Under the pieces are notes generated by a model, which was given only the letters and a program-made list of their open reading frames with translations, was not told the DNA's origin and did not search any database. From an uncultured Eubacterium sp. (GTDB lineage Bacteria > Bacillota_A > Clostridia > Lachnospirales > Lachnospiraceae), in contig CAOKJJ010000074.1 of assembly GCA_948468465.1 (NCBI GenBank), positions 1 to 22,354 of the forward strand: 22,354 nucleotides of DNA. The letters are read 5' to 3'. Every line of letters begins with the position of its first letter. Position 1 is the stretch's first letter. This document shows, piece after piece, positions 7,474 through 16,121 of this stretch. Both the position numbers and the translations under genes were made by a program.

Positions 7474-8783
7474 AAGCACAGATGCTGAATACACCAGGGT
7501 ATTATTATGCGATCGCTTACTGGCTGTCGGCGTTTGTGGTCACATGCATATACAGGGACAGGGAGAAAGGACGCAAAGGCTTGGTATTAGGCGGCCCGGT
7601 ATTTATATTTTTGCTCTTGTTTATGTGTCTGACGGATGGGATAAGGAAGAGCCTGTTTATTCCTTCCATGGTTTTGATTGTGTCTGTCGTTTTGTGGTAT
7701 GTGCGCAAAAGCTGTGCGTTCAGCATGCTGGAAACAGGATATTTTGGCGGCAAAATAGTCATCAATGCGGAATTTGCGGCTTCGTTTTGCTGGCAGGTGT
7801 ATTATAATTATGCTGCAGAAATCCCGGCTGGATATCTGAGGCTTTGGCGATGGGGCTGTATCATACTGATTTATGGCGTTATTTTTACTGGTCTGTACGT
7901 GATGGAACACTATTTGCGGAAAAATCTGGAGGAGCTTCAGATAACAGGTCGGGAACTTCTGTCAACGCTATTGATCGTATTATTGGTTTACTGCGTCAGC
8001 AATATGAGCTATTTGAATCAGGACTGGCTGTTCAGCAGCTTTTTGGCAAAGGATATTTTTATTATCCGCACACTGGTCGATTTGTGCGGCGTTGTGCTGC
8101 TGTATGCATACCATATCCAGCTAAAGGAAGTGCAGACACGTTTCGAGATGGATATGCTGCAAAATATTATGCAGATGCAGTACAATAACTATCAGATATC
8201 AAAAGAAAGCATAGATATGGTGAATCAAAAATACCATGACCTAAAGCATCAGATTACGCTGCTCAAGGCCGAAACAGACGCGCAGCAGGCAGTGCGATAT
8301 TTAGAACAGCTCGAACGGGAAGTAAAAATATACGAAGCGCAAAACAAAACGGGAAATAAAGTGCTGGATATTGTACTGACGAGCAAAAGCGTTTATTGCC
8401 AGGGAGAAGGGATCGAGCTGAAAAGCGTAGTGGAAGGAAGCCTGTTAAGCTTTATGGACGATATGGATATCAGTGCGCTATTCGGAAACATATTGGATAA
8501 TGCGATTGAGGCGGTAAAAAAACTGCCGGAAAAGGAACGGCGTCTGATCCGGCTTTATGTCGTACAGGAAAAGCAGTTTTTGCGCATCTGTGCGGAAAAC
8601 TATTGTGAGGAAGAGATTCATTTTAAAAACAGAATGCCTGTAACGACGAAAAAGGATAAGCGCATTCACGGATACGGTATGAAAAGCATCCAAAGCGCGG
8701 TAAAAAAATACAATGGCTCCGTCGTTGCAGGACTTAAAAATAATTGGTTTGAAGTAAAAATATTGATACCATTAAAGGAGTAA
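7470..8783 (+). CDS. GHKL-domain sensor histidine kinase (AgrC-like)
   Basis: A 437-residue membrane sensor kinase. About six hydrophobic helices occupy residues 5-215. A helical segment leads to the H-box YHDLKHQITLL with likely phospho-acceptor His256. The C-terminal ATPase domain has the N-box NILDNAIEAV (about 341-350) and a glycine box HGYGMKSI (about 401-408), as in the GHKL kinases of the AgrC/CitA-like HATPase_c_5 group. There is no separate extracellular sensor domain, so the ligand is probably sensed by the membrane region. It overlaps the response-regulator gene and is followed four bases later by the glycosidase gene, whose ribosome site lies in its last codons. The ligand is unknown. 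Confidence 0.9.
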   Translation: MKAQMLNTPGYYYAIAYWLSAFVVTCIYRDREKGRKGLVLGGPVFIFLLLFMCLTDGIRKSLFIPSMVLIVSVVLWYVRKSCAFSMLETGYFGGKIVINAEFAASFCWQVYYNYAAEIPAGYLRLWRWGCIILIYGVIFTGLYVMEHYLRKNLEELQITGRELLSTLLIVLLVYCVSNMSYLNQDWLFSSFLAKDIFIIRTLVDLCGVVLLYAYHIQLKEVQTRFEMDMLQNIMQMQYNNYQISKESIDMVNQKYHDLKHQITLLKAETDAQQAVRYLEQLEREVKIYEAQNKTGNKVLDIVLTSKSVYCQGEGIELKSVVEGSLLSFMDDMDISALFGNILDNAIEAVKKLPEKERRLIRLYVVQEKQFLRICAENYCEEEIHFKNRMPVTTKKDKRIHGYGMKSIQSAVKKYNGSVVAGLKNNWFEVKILIPLKE

Positions 8784-8787
8784 GCAC

Positions 8788-10389
8788 ATGCCAGCATTTA
8801 ATATTATAGAAGATTTTCAGGTAAAAACAAATCAGGCGTTTTTGGAAAAAGCCGCGGCATTAGAGCCTGTGCTGCATCAGACAGCAGTAGCCGCCGCAGG
8901 TATTGTTCACATAACAAATAAGATACATGAAAATGAGAGCTGCCAGCCGGTCATTCAGCCGTATGCGAAGATGTCAGAGCTTGCCGGCATGCGGTTTAAA
9001 AAAGGCGATAAAGTCATTTTTGACTTTGGGGACCATCAGGTAGGTTACGTTTCTTTTCAGGCGGTTCCCGTCGGGAGCCATTACGATGCCCCTGCTTATA
9101 TCAAACTGACATTTGCAGAGGCGGCGGATGAGTTATTGGAAGATTCCAGCGCCTATGACGGATGGCTGAGTAAATCATGGATCCAGGAAGAGCATCTGCA
9201 TCTGGATCTTTTGCCATGTACGCTCCATCTGCCAAGAAGGTATGCATTTCGCTATATGCAGATAGAAGTGCTTGACACATCACCGAAATATGCCCTGCAA
9301 TTTGACAAGCTTACCTGCAATTATGTGTCTGCCGTGCATATAGATCAGGCAGAGCCTTTGCGCTTTACGGATGAGAGACTGAATGAAATAGACCGTGTAA
9401 GTGTAAAAACGCTGATGGACTGCATGCAGAAAGTATTTGAAGACGGCGCAAAGCGTGACCGGAGGCTTTGGCTGGGGGATCTGCGCTTGCAGGCAAGGGC
9501 GAATTACGTAACGTTTCAAAACTACGATCTGGTAAAACGATGTCTTTATCTGTTTGCAGGAATGACATTTGCGGATGGCCGGATCGGAGCCTGTTTTTTC
9601 CACGAACCGGATTTACAGGTAGATGATACATACCTCATGGATTATGCACTGTTTTTCGGCCCGGTTCTGTGGGACTATTACGAAGCGACCGGCGATGCGC
9701 AGACGCTTGAAGAACTGTACCCGCAGGCAATGGCTCAGATTGATATCTGTATGGAGACAATGCTTGACAAAAATCATGTAGTCATCGACCAGGGCGAAGC
9801 CTTCTGGTGTTTTCTGGACTGGGGCGAAGGCCTGAACAAACAGGCAGGAGCACAGGCAGTACTCATTTATTCCATGCGCTATGGCATCCGCCTTGCAGAA
9901 GCGTTAGGAGATGACAGCAGAAAACAATGTCTGCAAAAACAGATGGAAATATTAAAACAGGCAGCAGTAAACGCTTTTTGGGACGAGTCACAGCAGCTGT
10001 TCGTAAGCGGTAGCAAACGGCAGGTATCATGGGCCAGCCAGGTGTGGATGGTATTGGCGCATATATTTGACCAGGAAAAGAGCCGAAAGCTTCTGCTGCA
10101 CACGAGACAGGTAAATCCAAAAGTGCGCATGGTCACGCCTTATATGTATCATCATTACCTGGATGCGTTAATCTGGTGCGGAGAAAAAACACTGGCTCTG
10201 GAAGAAATGCATCGGTACTGGGGCGGAATGATCAGGGATGGGGCGGACACTTTTTGGGAGGTATATAATCCTGACAACAGACACGAGTCACCATACGCAA
10301 GCACGATGGTAAACAGCTATTGTCACGCGTGGAGCTGTACACCGACGTATTTGCTGCGGACATTTTATAAAGAGCTGGAGCGTTCCTGA
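8788..10389 (+). CDS. GH78-like alpha-L-rhamnosidase-type glycosidase
   Basis: A 533-residue cytoplasmic protein with the two parts of a compact rhamnosidase-type enzyme: a beta-sandwich (about 1-190) and a six-hairpin alpha/alpha toroid (about 195-530). The family stretch DGAKRDRRLWLGD (Asp219-Asp231) and the late TFWE glutamate (Glu491), followed by NSYCHAWSCTPTYLL, match the toroid of family 78 relatives. The usual DxxxRDERLGW motif is changed: the acidic residue after RD is Arg225, and one residue is missing before Trp228. It may therefore act on a different glycoside, or belong to a sister family. It is much shorter than typical GH78 enzymes (800-1000). Start ATG 8788 follows AAAGGAG within the kinase end. 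It is co-transcribed with the two-component pair. Confidence 0.75.
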   Translation: MPAFNIIEDFQVKTNQAFLEKAAALEPVLHQTAVAAAGIVHITNKIHENESCQPVIQPYAKMSELAGMRFKKGDKVIFDFGDHQVGYVSFQAVPVGSHYDAPAYIKLTFAEAADELLEDSSAYDGWLSKSWIQEEHLHLDLLPCTLHLPRRYAFRYMQIEVLDTSPKYALQFDKLTCNYVSAVHIDQAEPLRFTDERLNEIDRVSVKTLMDCMQKVFEDGAKRDRRLWLGDLRLQARANYVTFQNYDLVKRCLYLFAGMTFADGRIGACFFHEPDLQVDDTYLMDYALFFGPVLWDYYEATGDAQTLEELYPQAMAQIDICMETMLDKNHVVIDQGEAFWCFLDWGEGLNKQAGAQAVLIYSMRYGIRLAEALGDDSRKQCLQKQMEILKQAAVNAFWDESQQLFVSGSKRQVSWASQVWMVLAHIFDQEKSRKLLLHTRQVNPKVRMVTPYMYHHYLDALIWCGEKTLALEEMHRYWGGMIRDGADTFWEVYNPDNRHESPYASTMVNSYCHAWSCTPTYLLRTFYKELERS

Positions 10390-10457
10390 AATATTTGAAA
10401 TACCTGCGGCGAAATGCACCTGTTCCCAGCTTGTAAAATCAGGAGGTTTGTGGTAGT

Positions 10458-11306
10458 ATGGAACTACGAAAACGAAAGGAAAGGCAGGTGGGGATATTGA
10501 CAGCGACGGAACAACAGCACCAGGAGGATTTACAGCGCCTGCGTGACTTACGCCCTATCGACGATGATTTTATGCGCTGCCTGTTTAAAGATAACATTCC
10601 ACTGGCAGAATTTGTGTTACGCATTATCACGGGTAAGCAGGATTTGATTATCACTGACTGCGAAACACAAAAGGACATGAAAAGGCTGGCCGGGGCACGC
10701 TCTATCTGCCTGGACGCATACGGGACGGACCCGGACGGGAAAAAATACGATCTTGAAATCCAAAGACAGGAAAAGGGGGCAGACCCGCACAGGGCAAGAT
10801 ACCATTCCAGCGTGATGGATGTAGAGAACCTCCATTCCGGGCAGGAATTTAAAGAGTTGCCGGACACCTATACAATCTTCATTATTGAGAAAGATTTTTA
10901 CGGAAAAGGTGAGCCGGTCTATCCGATTGAGAGGATCAACCTTGCCATGGGTAAATCCTTTGAAGATGGAGAACATATCTTATATGTGAATGGGGAATAC
11001 CGGGGCGAATCCAATCTTGGAAAGCTCATGCACGATTTTAACTGTACACAGGCATCCGATATGAATTTTGAACTGATGGCAGACCGGACACGATATCTGA
11101 AAGAAAATCCGAAGGGAGTGAGTGAGATGTGCCGCATCATGGAGGATATGAGAAATGAATCCCTGAAAGAGGGAATAAAAGAAGGTATGAAAGAAGCAGC
11201 ACTCCGTATGTTAGCTGCTGGGAAATATGCCTTAGAAGAAATTGCGAATATTTCAGGGCTTTCCCTTGAAGAAGTAAATCAACTGAAAGCAGAACGGAAC
11301 GCATAA
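10458..11306 (+). CDS. Rpn-family PD-(D/E)XK nuclease-like protein
   Basis: A 282-residue protein of the Rpn/PDDEXK_2 group (recombination-promoting nuclease/putative transposase), abundant in gut Clostridia. Visible features: the N-terminal RPIDDDFMRCLFKDN (32-46); a nuclease core with Asp86 in LDAYG and DLEIQRQ (Asp98, Glu100, Gln102); and a C-terminal tail with repeated KEG/KEA turns followed by a helix-turn-helix-like EEIANISGLSLEEVNQLK. Catalytic residues appear intact. AGGAGG lies 11 bases before ATG 10458, a long but acceptable spacing. A TTG at 10497 is a possible shorter start. It stands alone between the glycosidase operon and the zinc-ribbon operon, consistent with a mobile or accessory gene. 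Its real role is not settled for the family. Confidence 0.8.
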   Translation: MELRKRKERQVGILTATEQQHQEDLQRLRDLRPIDDDFMRCLFKDNIPLAEFVLRIITGKQDLIITDCETQKDMKRLAGARSICLDAYGTDPDGKKYDLEIQRQEKGADPHRARYHSSVMDVENLHSGQEFKELPDTYTIFIIEKDFYGKGEPVYPIERINLAMGKSFEDGEHILYVNGEYRGESNLGKLMHDFNCTQASDMNFELMADRTRYLKENPKGVSEMCRIMEDMRNESLKEGIKEGMKEAALRMLAAGKYALEEIANISGLSLEEVNQLKAERNA

Positions 11307-11355
11307 AGCACAATCATAGAGCCGGAAATCTTAGATAAAGTTTCTGCCATTCTGT

Positions 11356-11361
11356 TATAAT
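11356..11361 (+). promoter_or_regulatory. Possible extended -10 upstream of zinc-ribbon gene
   Basis: TATAAT preceded by TG with one base between (TGTTATAAT, 11353-11361) gives an extended -10. It has no clear -35 and lies 140 bp from the next gene, so it is a weaker candidate than the promoter at 11429. Confidence 0.25.
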
Positions 11362-11428
11362 AAACACCGCAAGGTCATTAAGAAAATATAAACATTCTCA
11401 ATTTTTTCTGAAAACATTCTTCATCCCA

Positions 11429-11457
11429 TTGACAGAAAAAAGTTTGGAAGATACCAT
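11429..11457 (+). promoter_or_regulatory. Promoter of zinc-ribbon/DUF5685/DnaJ operon
   Basis: A perfect -35 TTGACA (11429-11434), 17-bp spacer and TACCAT (11452-11457, four of six matches to TATAAT) lie 45 bp upstream of the ATG at 11502. The leader includes AGGAGTGTGGGAG before the start. Confidence 0.6.
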
Positions 11458-11501
11458 ATACAGAAGAACATTGTTTACAGGAAGAATAGGAGTGTGGGAG
11501 T

Positions 11502-11906
11502 ATGAATGGTTTACGGCAGAGAATGACGCGGTTTATGTACGGCAGGTATGGCAATGATCAGTTGTCAAAGCTGTATCTGGGGCTTGCAATCGTTTGCCTG
11601 ATTGTGAATTTATTTACTGATCTGGCAATCTTTTATGTGGCGGGTCTTTTGCTTTTGATTTACAGTATTTACCGCTCGTTTTCCAAAGATATTTCAAAAA
11701 TGGCAGCGCAGAATCAAAAGTTTTTAAACTGGCGCTACCAAAGAATTGTGAAATACAACAATACAAAAAAGCATCTGGCGCAGAGCAAAGAGTACCGGTT
11801 TTACAAATGTCCAGGCTGTAAGCAGAAAGTCCGGGTGCCGCGGGGGAGAGGGAAAATTGCGATTACCTGTCCGAAGTGCCATGCAGAATTTATAAAAAAG
11901 AGCTGA
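11502..11906 (+). CDS. Membrane protein with C-terminal zinc ribbon
   Basis: A 134-residue protein. Two adjacent hydrophobic helices (about 24-40 and 42-57) form a hairpin, followed by a basic helix and a zinc ribbon with Cys103/Cys106 (CPGC) and Cys123/Cys126 (CPKC). The ribbon, on the same side as the basic region, probably faces the cytoplasm. Similar short proteins occur beside DUF5685 and J-domain genes in Lachnospiraceae, from family knowledge. It is the first gene of a three-gene operon, 4 bp from the next start. Its function is unknown; an adaptor or protein-quality role can only be inferred from the DnaJ-type neighbour. Confidence 0.8.
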   Translation: MNGLRQRMTRFMYGRYGNDQLSKLYLGLAIVCLIVNLFTDLAIFYVAGLLLLIYSIYRSFSKDISKMAAQNQKFLNWRYQRIVKYNNTKKHLAQSKEYRFYKCPGCKQKVRVPRGRGKIAITCPKCHAEFIKKS

Positions 11907-11910
11907 TACT

Positions 11911-12864
11911 ATGTTTGGATATATAAATGTCAACCGGGAAAAACTGAGTCTGGAAGACCGTAGTATGTACCAGTCTTACTATTGCGGGCTTTGTCAGATG
12001 CTAAAGGAAAATTTTGGCAGAAAAGGGCAGATGCTTTTAAATTATGATATGACGTTTTTAATCTTGCTGCTTACCGGACTGTATGAGCTTGAAGATAAAA
12101 AGACCGAGTTTATTTGTGCGGTGCATCCTGCGAAAAAGCAGACCGCCCGTATCAATGAAGCGACAAAGTACGCGGCGGCGATGAATGTTTTGCTTTGCAC
12201 GAAAAATTTTGAAGATGACTGGAATGATAATCATTCCTATACGAAAAAAGCGCTGTCGCAGATGTTTAAAAAAGATTATGAACGAATTGAGCTGTGTTAT
12301 CCAAGGCAGGGACGTGCCATCCGCCAGTATATTAGAAAACTGGAGCTGGCGGAAAAGAACAGAGAACCGAATGTGGATGCGGTAGCAGGACTGACGGGAG
12401 AAATGCTGGGCGAGCTTTTTGCCTGGAAGGAAGAGGATGTCTGGGCGGATGAACTGCGCTGCCTTGGATTTTATATGGGTAAGTTTATTTACCTGATGGA
12501 TGCTTATGAAGATATCGGAAAAGACGACAAAAAAGACTGTTATAATGTGTTTAATCTGATGCACCACGAAACGGAACAGGATTTTGAGACATTCTCCGGA
12601 CTGATACTGACAAGTATGATTTCGGAGTGTGCAAAGTCATTTGAACGGCTTCCGATTTTGCTTCATGCAGAAATATTAAGAAACATTTTGTATTCCGGCG
12701 TCTGGACAAAGTATGAATATGTGCGGATGAAAAGACAGGCAAAGGAAGAAAAGAAAGAAAAGAAAGAAAAAAAACATATTTCTGATATATTGAGTAGAAA
12801 AGAGGAAACTGCAGGTCATGGGAAATCCATACGATGTGCTCGGGATTCATCCAGGCGCAACTGA
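11911..12864 (+). CDS. DUF5685 family protein
   Basis: A 317-residue protein matching the DUF5685 pattern: [12 protein letters not shown] at the N-terminus, a YYCGLCQ cysteine pair (Cys25, Cys28), then CAVHP (Cys69, His72), which could bind a metal. The middle is largely helical and contains [19 protein letters not shown], an aspartate-rich helix reminiscent of all-alpha isoprenoid-type folds, though no activity is assigned. A lysine/glutamate run ([11 protein letters not shown], about 277-287) precedes a poorly conserved tail. The last 47 bp overlap the J-domain gene in another frame. Tight linkage with the zinc-ribbon and DnaJ genes suggests one functional unit. Function unknown. Confidence 0.85.
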   Translation: MFGYINVNREKLSLEDRSMYQSYYCGLCQMLKENFGRKGQMLLNYDMTFLILLLTGLYELEDKKTEFICAVHPAKKQTARINEATKYAAAMNVLLCTKNFEDDWNDNHSYTKKALSQMFKKDYERIELCYPRQGRAIRQYIRKLELAEKNREPNVDAVAGLTGEMLGELFAWKEEDVWADELRCLGFYMGKFIYLMDAYEDIGKDDKKDCYNVFNLMHHETEQDFETFSGLILTSMISECAKSFERLPILLHAEILRNILYSGVWTKYEYVRMKRQAKEEKKEKKEKKHISDILSRKEETAGHGKSIRCARDSSRRN

Positions 12865-13420
12865 CGAGGAAATTAAAAAAGCATATCGTGCATTAAGCCG
12901 TAAATATCATCCGGATGCGAATGTGAATAATCCAAATCGTGAACAGGCCGAAGAACGGTTCAAGGAAATTCAGGAGGCATATAATCAGATTATGCAGGAA
13001 AAGCAGCAGGGCGCAAGCAGCTTTACCGGATATGGTTCTGCTGGATTTGGCAGTTACAGCCGCCAGGCACAAAATACGCCTCAGATGCAGGCGGCTGCAA
13101 ATTACTTGGCAAACCGCTGTTATCAGGAGGCGCTGAATGTACTCAACGACATTACCGATCACAGTGCAAGGTGGTATTATTATTGTGCAATTGCTCATGC
13201 AGGGATTGGAAATAACGTGACAGCGTGTGAATGCGCGGAGCAGGCGGTACGTCTGGAGCCGAGCAATATCGAGTACCGCCAGCTGATGCAGCAGCTGAAT
13301 TTTGGCGGTACCTGGTACAGCAGCATGGGAGACAGCTATGGAAGGCCGTATGAAAGCTTCAGCCGCTTCTGTATGTCGATGGTTTTTATGAACATGTGCT
13401 GCACCTGCTGCTGTATCTGA
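12818..13420 (+). CDS. J-domain (DnaJ-like) co-chaperone
   Basis: A 200-residue protein. An N-terminal J domain (residues 3-68, [20 protein letters not shown]) has the HPD tripeptide (YHPDAN) that stimulates Hsp70 ATPase. A glycine/serine-rich linker (about 66-88) leads to a helical TPR-like region (about 90-155). The C-terminus ends in a hydrophobic, cysteine-rich segment, [10 protein letters not shown], which could be membrane-associated or lipid-modified. It is not full-length DnaJ, since it lacks the zinc-finger and substrate domains; it is a specialised J-protein that probably directs DnaK to a particular client. It overlaps the DUF5685 gene by 47 bp and converges on the flippase gene, with 8 bp between stops. 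Confidence 0.88.
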   Translation: MGNPYDVLGIHPGATDEEIKKAYRALSRKYHPDANVNNPNREQAEERFKEIQEAYNQIMQEKQQGASSFTGYGSAGFGSYSRQAQNTPQMQAAANYLANRCYQEALNVLNDITDHSARWYYYCAIAHAGIGNNVTACECAEQAVRLEPSNIEYRQLMQQLNFGGTWYSSMGDSYGRPYESFSRFCMSMVFMNMCCTCCCI

Positions 13421-13428
13421 CAATTTGT

Positions 13429-14742
13429 TTACAGATCTTTGGAACGGTTTAGCAGGAAAATGGCGCAGCCTGCGGACAGCATCTGGCTGGCAAGCATGCC
13501 GTACAGATAGGCGCGGATGCCATGAACGGGCACAAATATGAGGATAACGGTAATGCGCAGCAGGCAGCTGCTTAAATTCAGCATCAAAGTAGCGGTCGGA
13601 TGGCCAAGGCCGTGTAAAATGCTGTTTAAGGTAGTAGAAAGGAACATAAACGGACAAATAAAACTGAGCGTGCGGATATAGATGCCGGCGAGTGTGTTTG
13701 CAAATAAATATTGTCCGATAAAAGAATAGGTCAGCAGAAAAAACAAAGTGCTTGCAAATCCTAACACCAGACAGGATTCGATCGTACGTCTGATCGTACG
13801 GCGGATGAGTGTCTGGTTTTTTTGTGCCTTTGCCTGTGAGATGGACGGAAGCAGCATAACAGATACAGAGTTTGTCAATACCGAAGGAAACAGAATCATC
13901 GGCATTGCCATACCGGTCAGGATGCCGAAAAGGCTTAACGCATCCTCGTTCGAATAGCCATAGGATTTCAGGCAGATGGGAATCAGAATGGCTTCTGTAC
14001 TGTTAATAAAGTTGATCAGCACACGATTTGTCGTCAGAGGTATGGAAAACAGGAACACCTGATGCAGACAGGAGGACAGTTTTTCTGTGCATTTTGCAAA
14101 CCGGACGACAGTCAGTGAAAACAGGGCGCCGGACAGCTCGCCAAATACCATTCCCCAGACAGCCATCGCGGCAGTGACGCTTCGTCCCTGGCTTTCACAG
14201 ACGCGGTAGATGATATAAACGCACAGCACGCGGCAGACTTGTTCTAAAAGCTGTGAGACAGAAGGGACAACTGTTTTCTGAAGGCCGTAATAATAGCCGT
14301 TGATACAAGAGTGTATGGCGGCCAGAGGCAGGGAAAGGGAAATGATCTTAAGCAGTGCGGCGCATCTTGGCTCATCTAAGATGACAGCAGCGATTTGATC
14401 CGCGCCTGTGTAAATGAGCAGCGTGCAAAGGACGGACAGGCTGACAGACAGCAGCAGTCCCGCGTACAGATAAGTCTGCGGACAGCGCCCGGCACCTGCT
14501 GCTTCCGCTGTATATTTGGAAATGGCAGTCTGAATGCCGGCGCCGCAAAATGCTACGCCAAGTGTAAAGACCGGAAAAATAAGCTGATAAATTCCAACCC
14601 CCTGTGCACCAATTGTATGGGAGAGGAATATTCTATAGAAGAAGCCAATAATCCGGCTGGCAAGACCGGTGGCGGTAAGCAGGGCGGTACCAAGCAAAAC
14701 AGGGTGGCCGGCGTATTTTTTCAGAGTGGATAAGTTAGGCAT
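13429..14742 (-). CDS. SpoVB/MATE-like polysaccharide flippase
   Basis: A 437-residue polytopic membrane protein of the oligosaccharide flippase superfamily (MVF/PST/MATE). The start, LGTALLTATGLASRIIGFFYRIFLS, then IGAQGVGIYQLIFPVFTLGVAFCGAGIQTAISKY, closely follows the SpoVB pattern, and about twelve helices are expected. It would flip a lipid-linked sugar, either a spore/cell-wall precursor or a surface glycan. At 437 residues it is shorter than SpoVB (about 520), lacking the last helices. ATG 14742 was chosen because AGGA sits 8 bases upstream; the frame is open farther upstream, but those residues do not resemble the family. It converges with the J-domain gene and diverges from the cysteine desulfurase. 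Confidence 0.82.
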   Translation of the reverse strand: MPNLSTLKKYAGHPVLLGTALLTATGLASRIIGFFYRIFLSHTIGAQGVGIYQLIFPVFTLGVAFCGAGIQTAISKYTAEAAGAGRCPQTYLYAGLLLSVSLSVLCTLLIYTGADQIAAVILDEPRCAALLKIISLSLPLAAIHSCINGYYYGLQKTVVPSVSQLLEQVCRVLCVYIIYRVCESQGRSVTAAMAVWGMVFGELSGALFSLTVVRFAKCTEKLSSCLHQVFLFSIPLTTNRVLINFINSTEAILIPICLKSYGYSNEDALSLFGILTGMAMPMILFPSVLTNSVSVMLLPSISQAKAQKNQTLIRRTIRRTIESCLVLGFASTLFFLLTYSFIGQYLFANTLAGIYIRTLSFICPFMFLSTTLNSILHGLGHPTATLMLNLSSCLLRITVILIFVPVHGIRAYLYGMLASQMLSAGCAIFLLNRSKDL

Positions 14743-14803
14743 AGGCGGATTCCTATCAGGTTGTTTGATCTTATCCATATATATATGCGGCCGGAAGGAG
14801 AAT

Positions 14804-14860
14804 ATGCGCCGCATTTGCTTTTGCGGCAGGCGGCCAGGCAGACGAGGAGGGATGTTATGA
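14804..14860 (+). CDS. Short leader peptide ORF before cysteine desulfurase
   Basis: An 18-codon ORF starts at ATG 14804 behind a strong GGAAGGAG site and ends in ATGA, overlapping the desulfurase start at 14857. The peptide begins MRRICFCGRR and is rich in arginine with two cysteines. A hairpin, GCCGCA (14808-14813) with TGCGGC (14822-14827), lies within its coding sequence. Its start signal is at least as good as that of the enzyme, so it may be a translated leader that couples or senses. It might instead be a by-product of the desulfurase ribosome site region; evidence is positional only. Confidence 0.4.
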   Translation: MRRICFCGRRPGRRGGML

Positions 14861-16005
14861 TATATCTGGATCATGCGGCTACAACACCGATGGCGCGGCA
14901 GGTAGCTGACAGTATGGAGTCCTATTATGCGAAAGACTATGCGAATGCATCTACGATATATGAGTTTGGAGAAAAGAGCAGACATGCGGTGGAATATGCC
15001 AGGAAGGTCGTAGCACGTTCTCTGCATGCACGTACAAATGAGATTTATTTTACAGCAGGAGGCAGTGAGTCAGACAATTGGGCGTTAAAAGGAACAGCAG
15101 AAGCCTATAAAGAAAAGGGCAGGCATATTATTACGACGCAGATCGAGCACCATGCGGTACTTCATACCTGCAGATATCTGGAGGAGCAGGGGTATGAGGT
15201 GACGTATCTGCCGGTTGACGCGCAGGGGTTTGTACCTTTAAATAAGCTGGAAGAGGCGATTCGGCCGGATACGATTTTGATTTCCGTTATGTTTGCGAAT
15301 AATGAGATCGGGACGATCGAGCCGATTGCCCGGATTGGGAGGATTGCCAGATGCCACGGCGTACTGTTTCATACAGATGCGGTACAGGCATACGCCCAGA
15401 TTCCGATTAACGTGGATGCTTATCAGATTGATTTGCTCAGTGCAAGCGGACATAAGTTTTACGGGCCGAAAGGAACCGGGTTTTTGTATATCCGTGATGG
15501 CGTCAAAACGGCTTCTTTTATTCACGGCGGCGGACAGGAACAGGGAAGGCGCGCCGGTACGGAAAATGTGCCGGGCATCGTAGGAATCGGAACAGCGGCA
15601 GAGATCGCAATGCGTACGATGTCAGAGCGGATATACAGGGAGACAAGGATGCGGGACTGGATGATTCGCACGATTCAAAAAAGAATTCCCGGCGCGTGGC
15701 TCAATGGGGACCGTTATGCGAGGCTGCCGAATAACGTGAATTTCAGCTTTGAAAATATCGAAGGAGAGACACTTCTGCTGTTGCTGGATGCGAAAGATAT
15801 CTGTGCGTCGGCGGCGTCGGCATGTTCCACAGGATCCACAGAACCGTCTCATGTGCTGACAGCGATTGGGAGAGAGCCGGAACTGGCGTTTGGAACGCTG
15901 CGGATGACGCTTGGAGAAGCTACGACATGGGAGGAAATACGCACGGCGGCGGAAGCAGTGGAGGAGAATGTAAAGCTGCTGCGGGAGGTTTTGGAAATGG
16001 AATAA
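14857..16005 (+). CDS. Cysteine desulfurase (NifS/IscS family)
   Basis: A 382-residue pyridoxal-phosphate enzyme that takes sulfur from cysteine, forming a persulfide for Fe-S cluster assembly or tRNA thiolation. MIYLDHAATTP at the N-terminus, IEHHAVLHT with His98/99, the PLP lysine Lys200 in SASGHKFYGPKGTGF, and the active-site Cys323 in SAASACSTGSTEPSHVL are all present. Start ATG 14857 fits this N-terminus and has GAGGAGGG upstream; earlier in-frame starts add unrelated residues. In many Clostridia thiI follows this gene, giving 4-thiouridine; here a terminator and flagellin follow instead, so it is a single-gene unit. Which pathway it serves cannot be told. Confidence 0.93.
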   Translation: MIYLDHAATTPMARQVADSMESYYAKDYANASTIYEFGEKSRHAVEYARKVVARSLHARTNEIYFTAGGSESDNWALKGTAEAYKEKGRHIITTQIEHHAVLHTCRYLEEQGYEVTYLPVDAQGFVPLNKLEEAIRPDTILISVMFANNEIGTIEPIARIGRIARCHGVLFHTDAVQAYAQIPINVDAYQIDLLSASGHKFYGPKGTGFLYIRDGVKTASFIHGGGQEQGRRAGTENVPGIVGIGTAAEIAMRTMSERIYRETRMRDWMIRTIQKRIPGAWLNGDRYARLPNNVNFSFENIEGETLLLLLDAKDICASAASACSTGSTEPSHVLTAIGREPELAFGTLRMTLGEATTWEEIRTAAEAVEENVKLLREVLEME

Positions 16006-16047
16006 GATGTTATATTAGGAACTAAAGTGCAATGGGAAAGATAACAT

Positions 16048-16078
16048 GAAAAAGACCGGTGGGGTTCCGGTCTTTTTC
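16048..16078. terminator. Bidirectional rho-independent terminator
   Basis: A 12-bp perfect stem, GAAAAAGACCGG (16048-16059) with CCGGTCTTTTTC (16067-16078), and a 7-nt loop. The A run on one side and the T run on the other make it work both ways. It lies between the converging desulfurase and flagellin genes and should end both transcripts. Confidence 0.92.
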
Positions 16079-16121
16079 TGTCATGCAATAACATATTATA
16101 GGATGGTATAATATAAATATA

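Noticed and set aside
12739..12800. A-rich run in the DUF5685 gene as a slippage site that could fuse it to the J-protein
   Set aside because: The J-protein frame has a TGA stop between the run and its start codon, so slippage would not give a fusion.
14743..15027. N-terminal extension of the flippase
   Set aside because: The extra residues are antisense to the desulfurase, are arginine/histidine-rich and do not resemble the SpoVB start; AGGA precedes ATG 14742.
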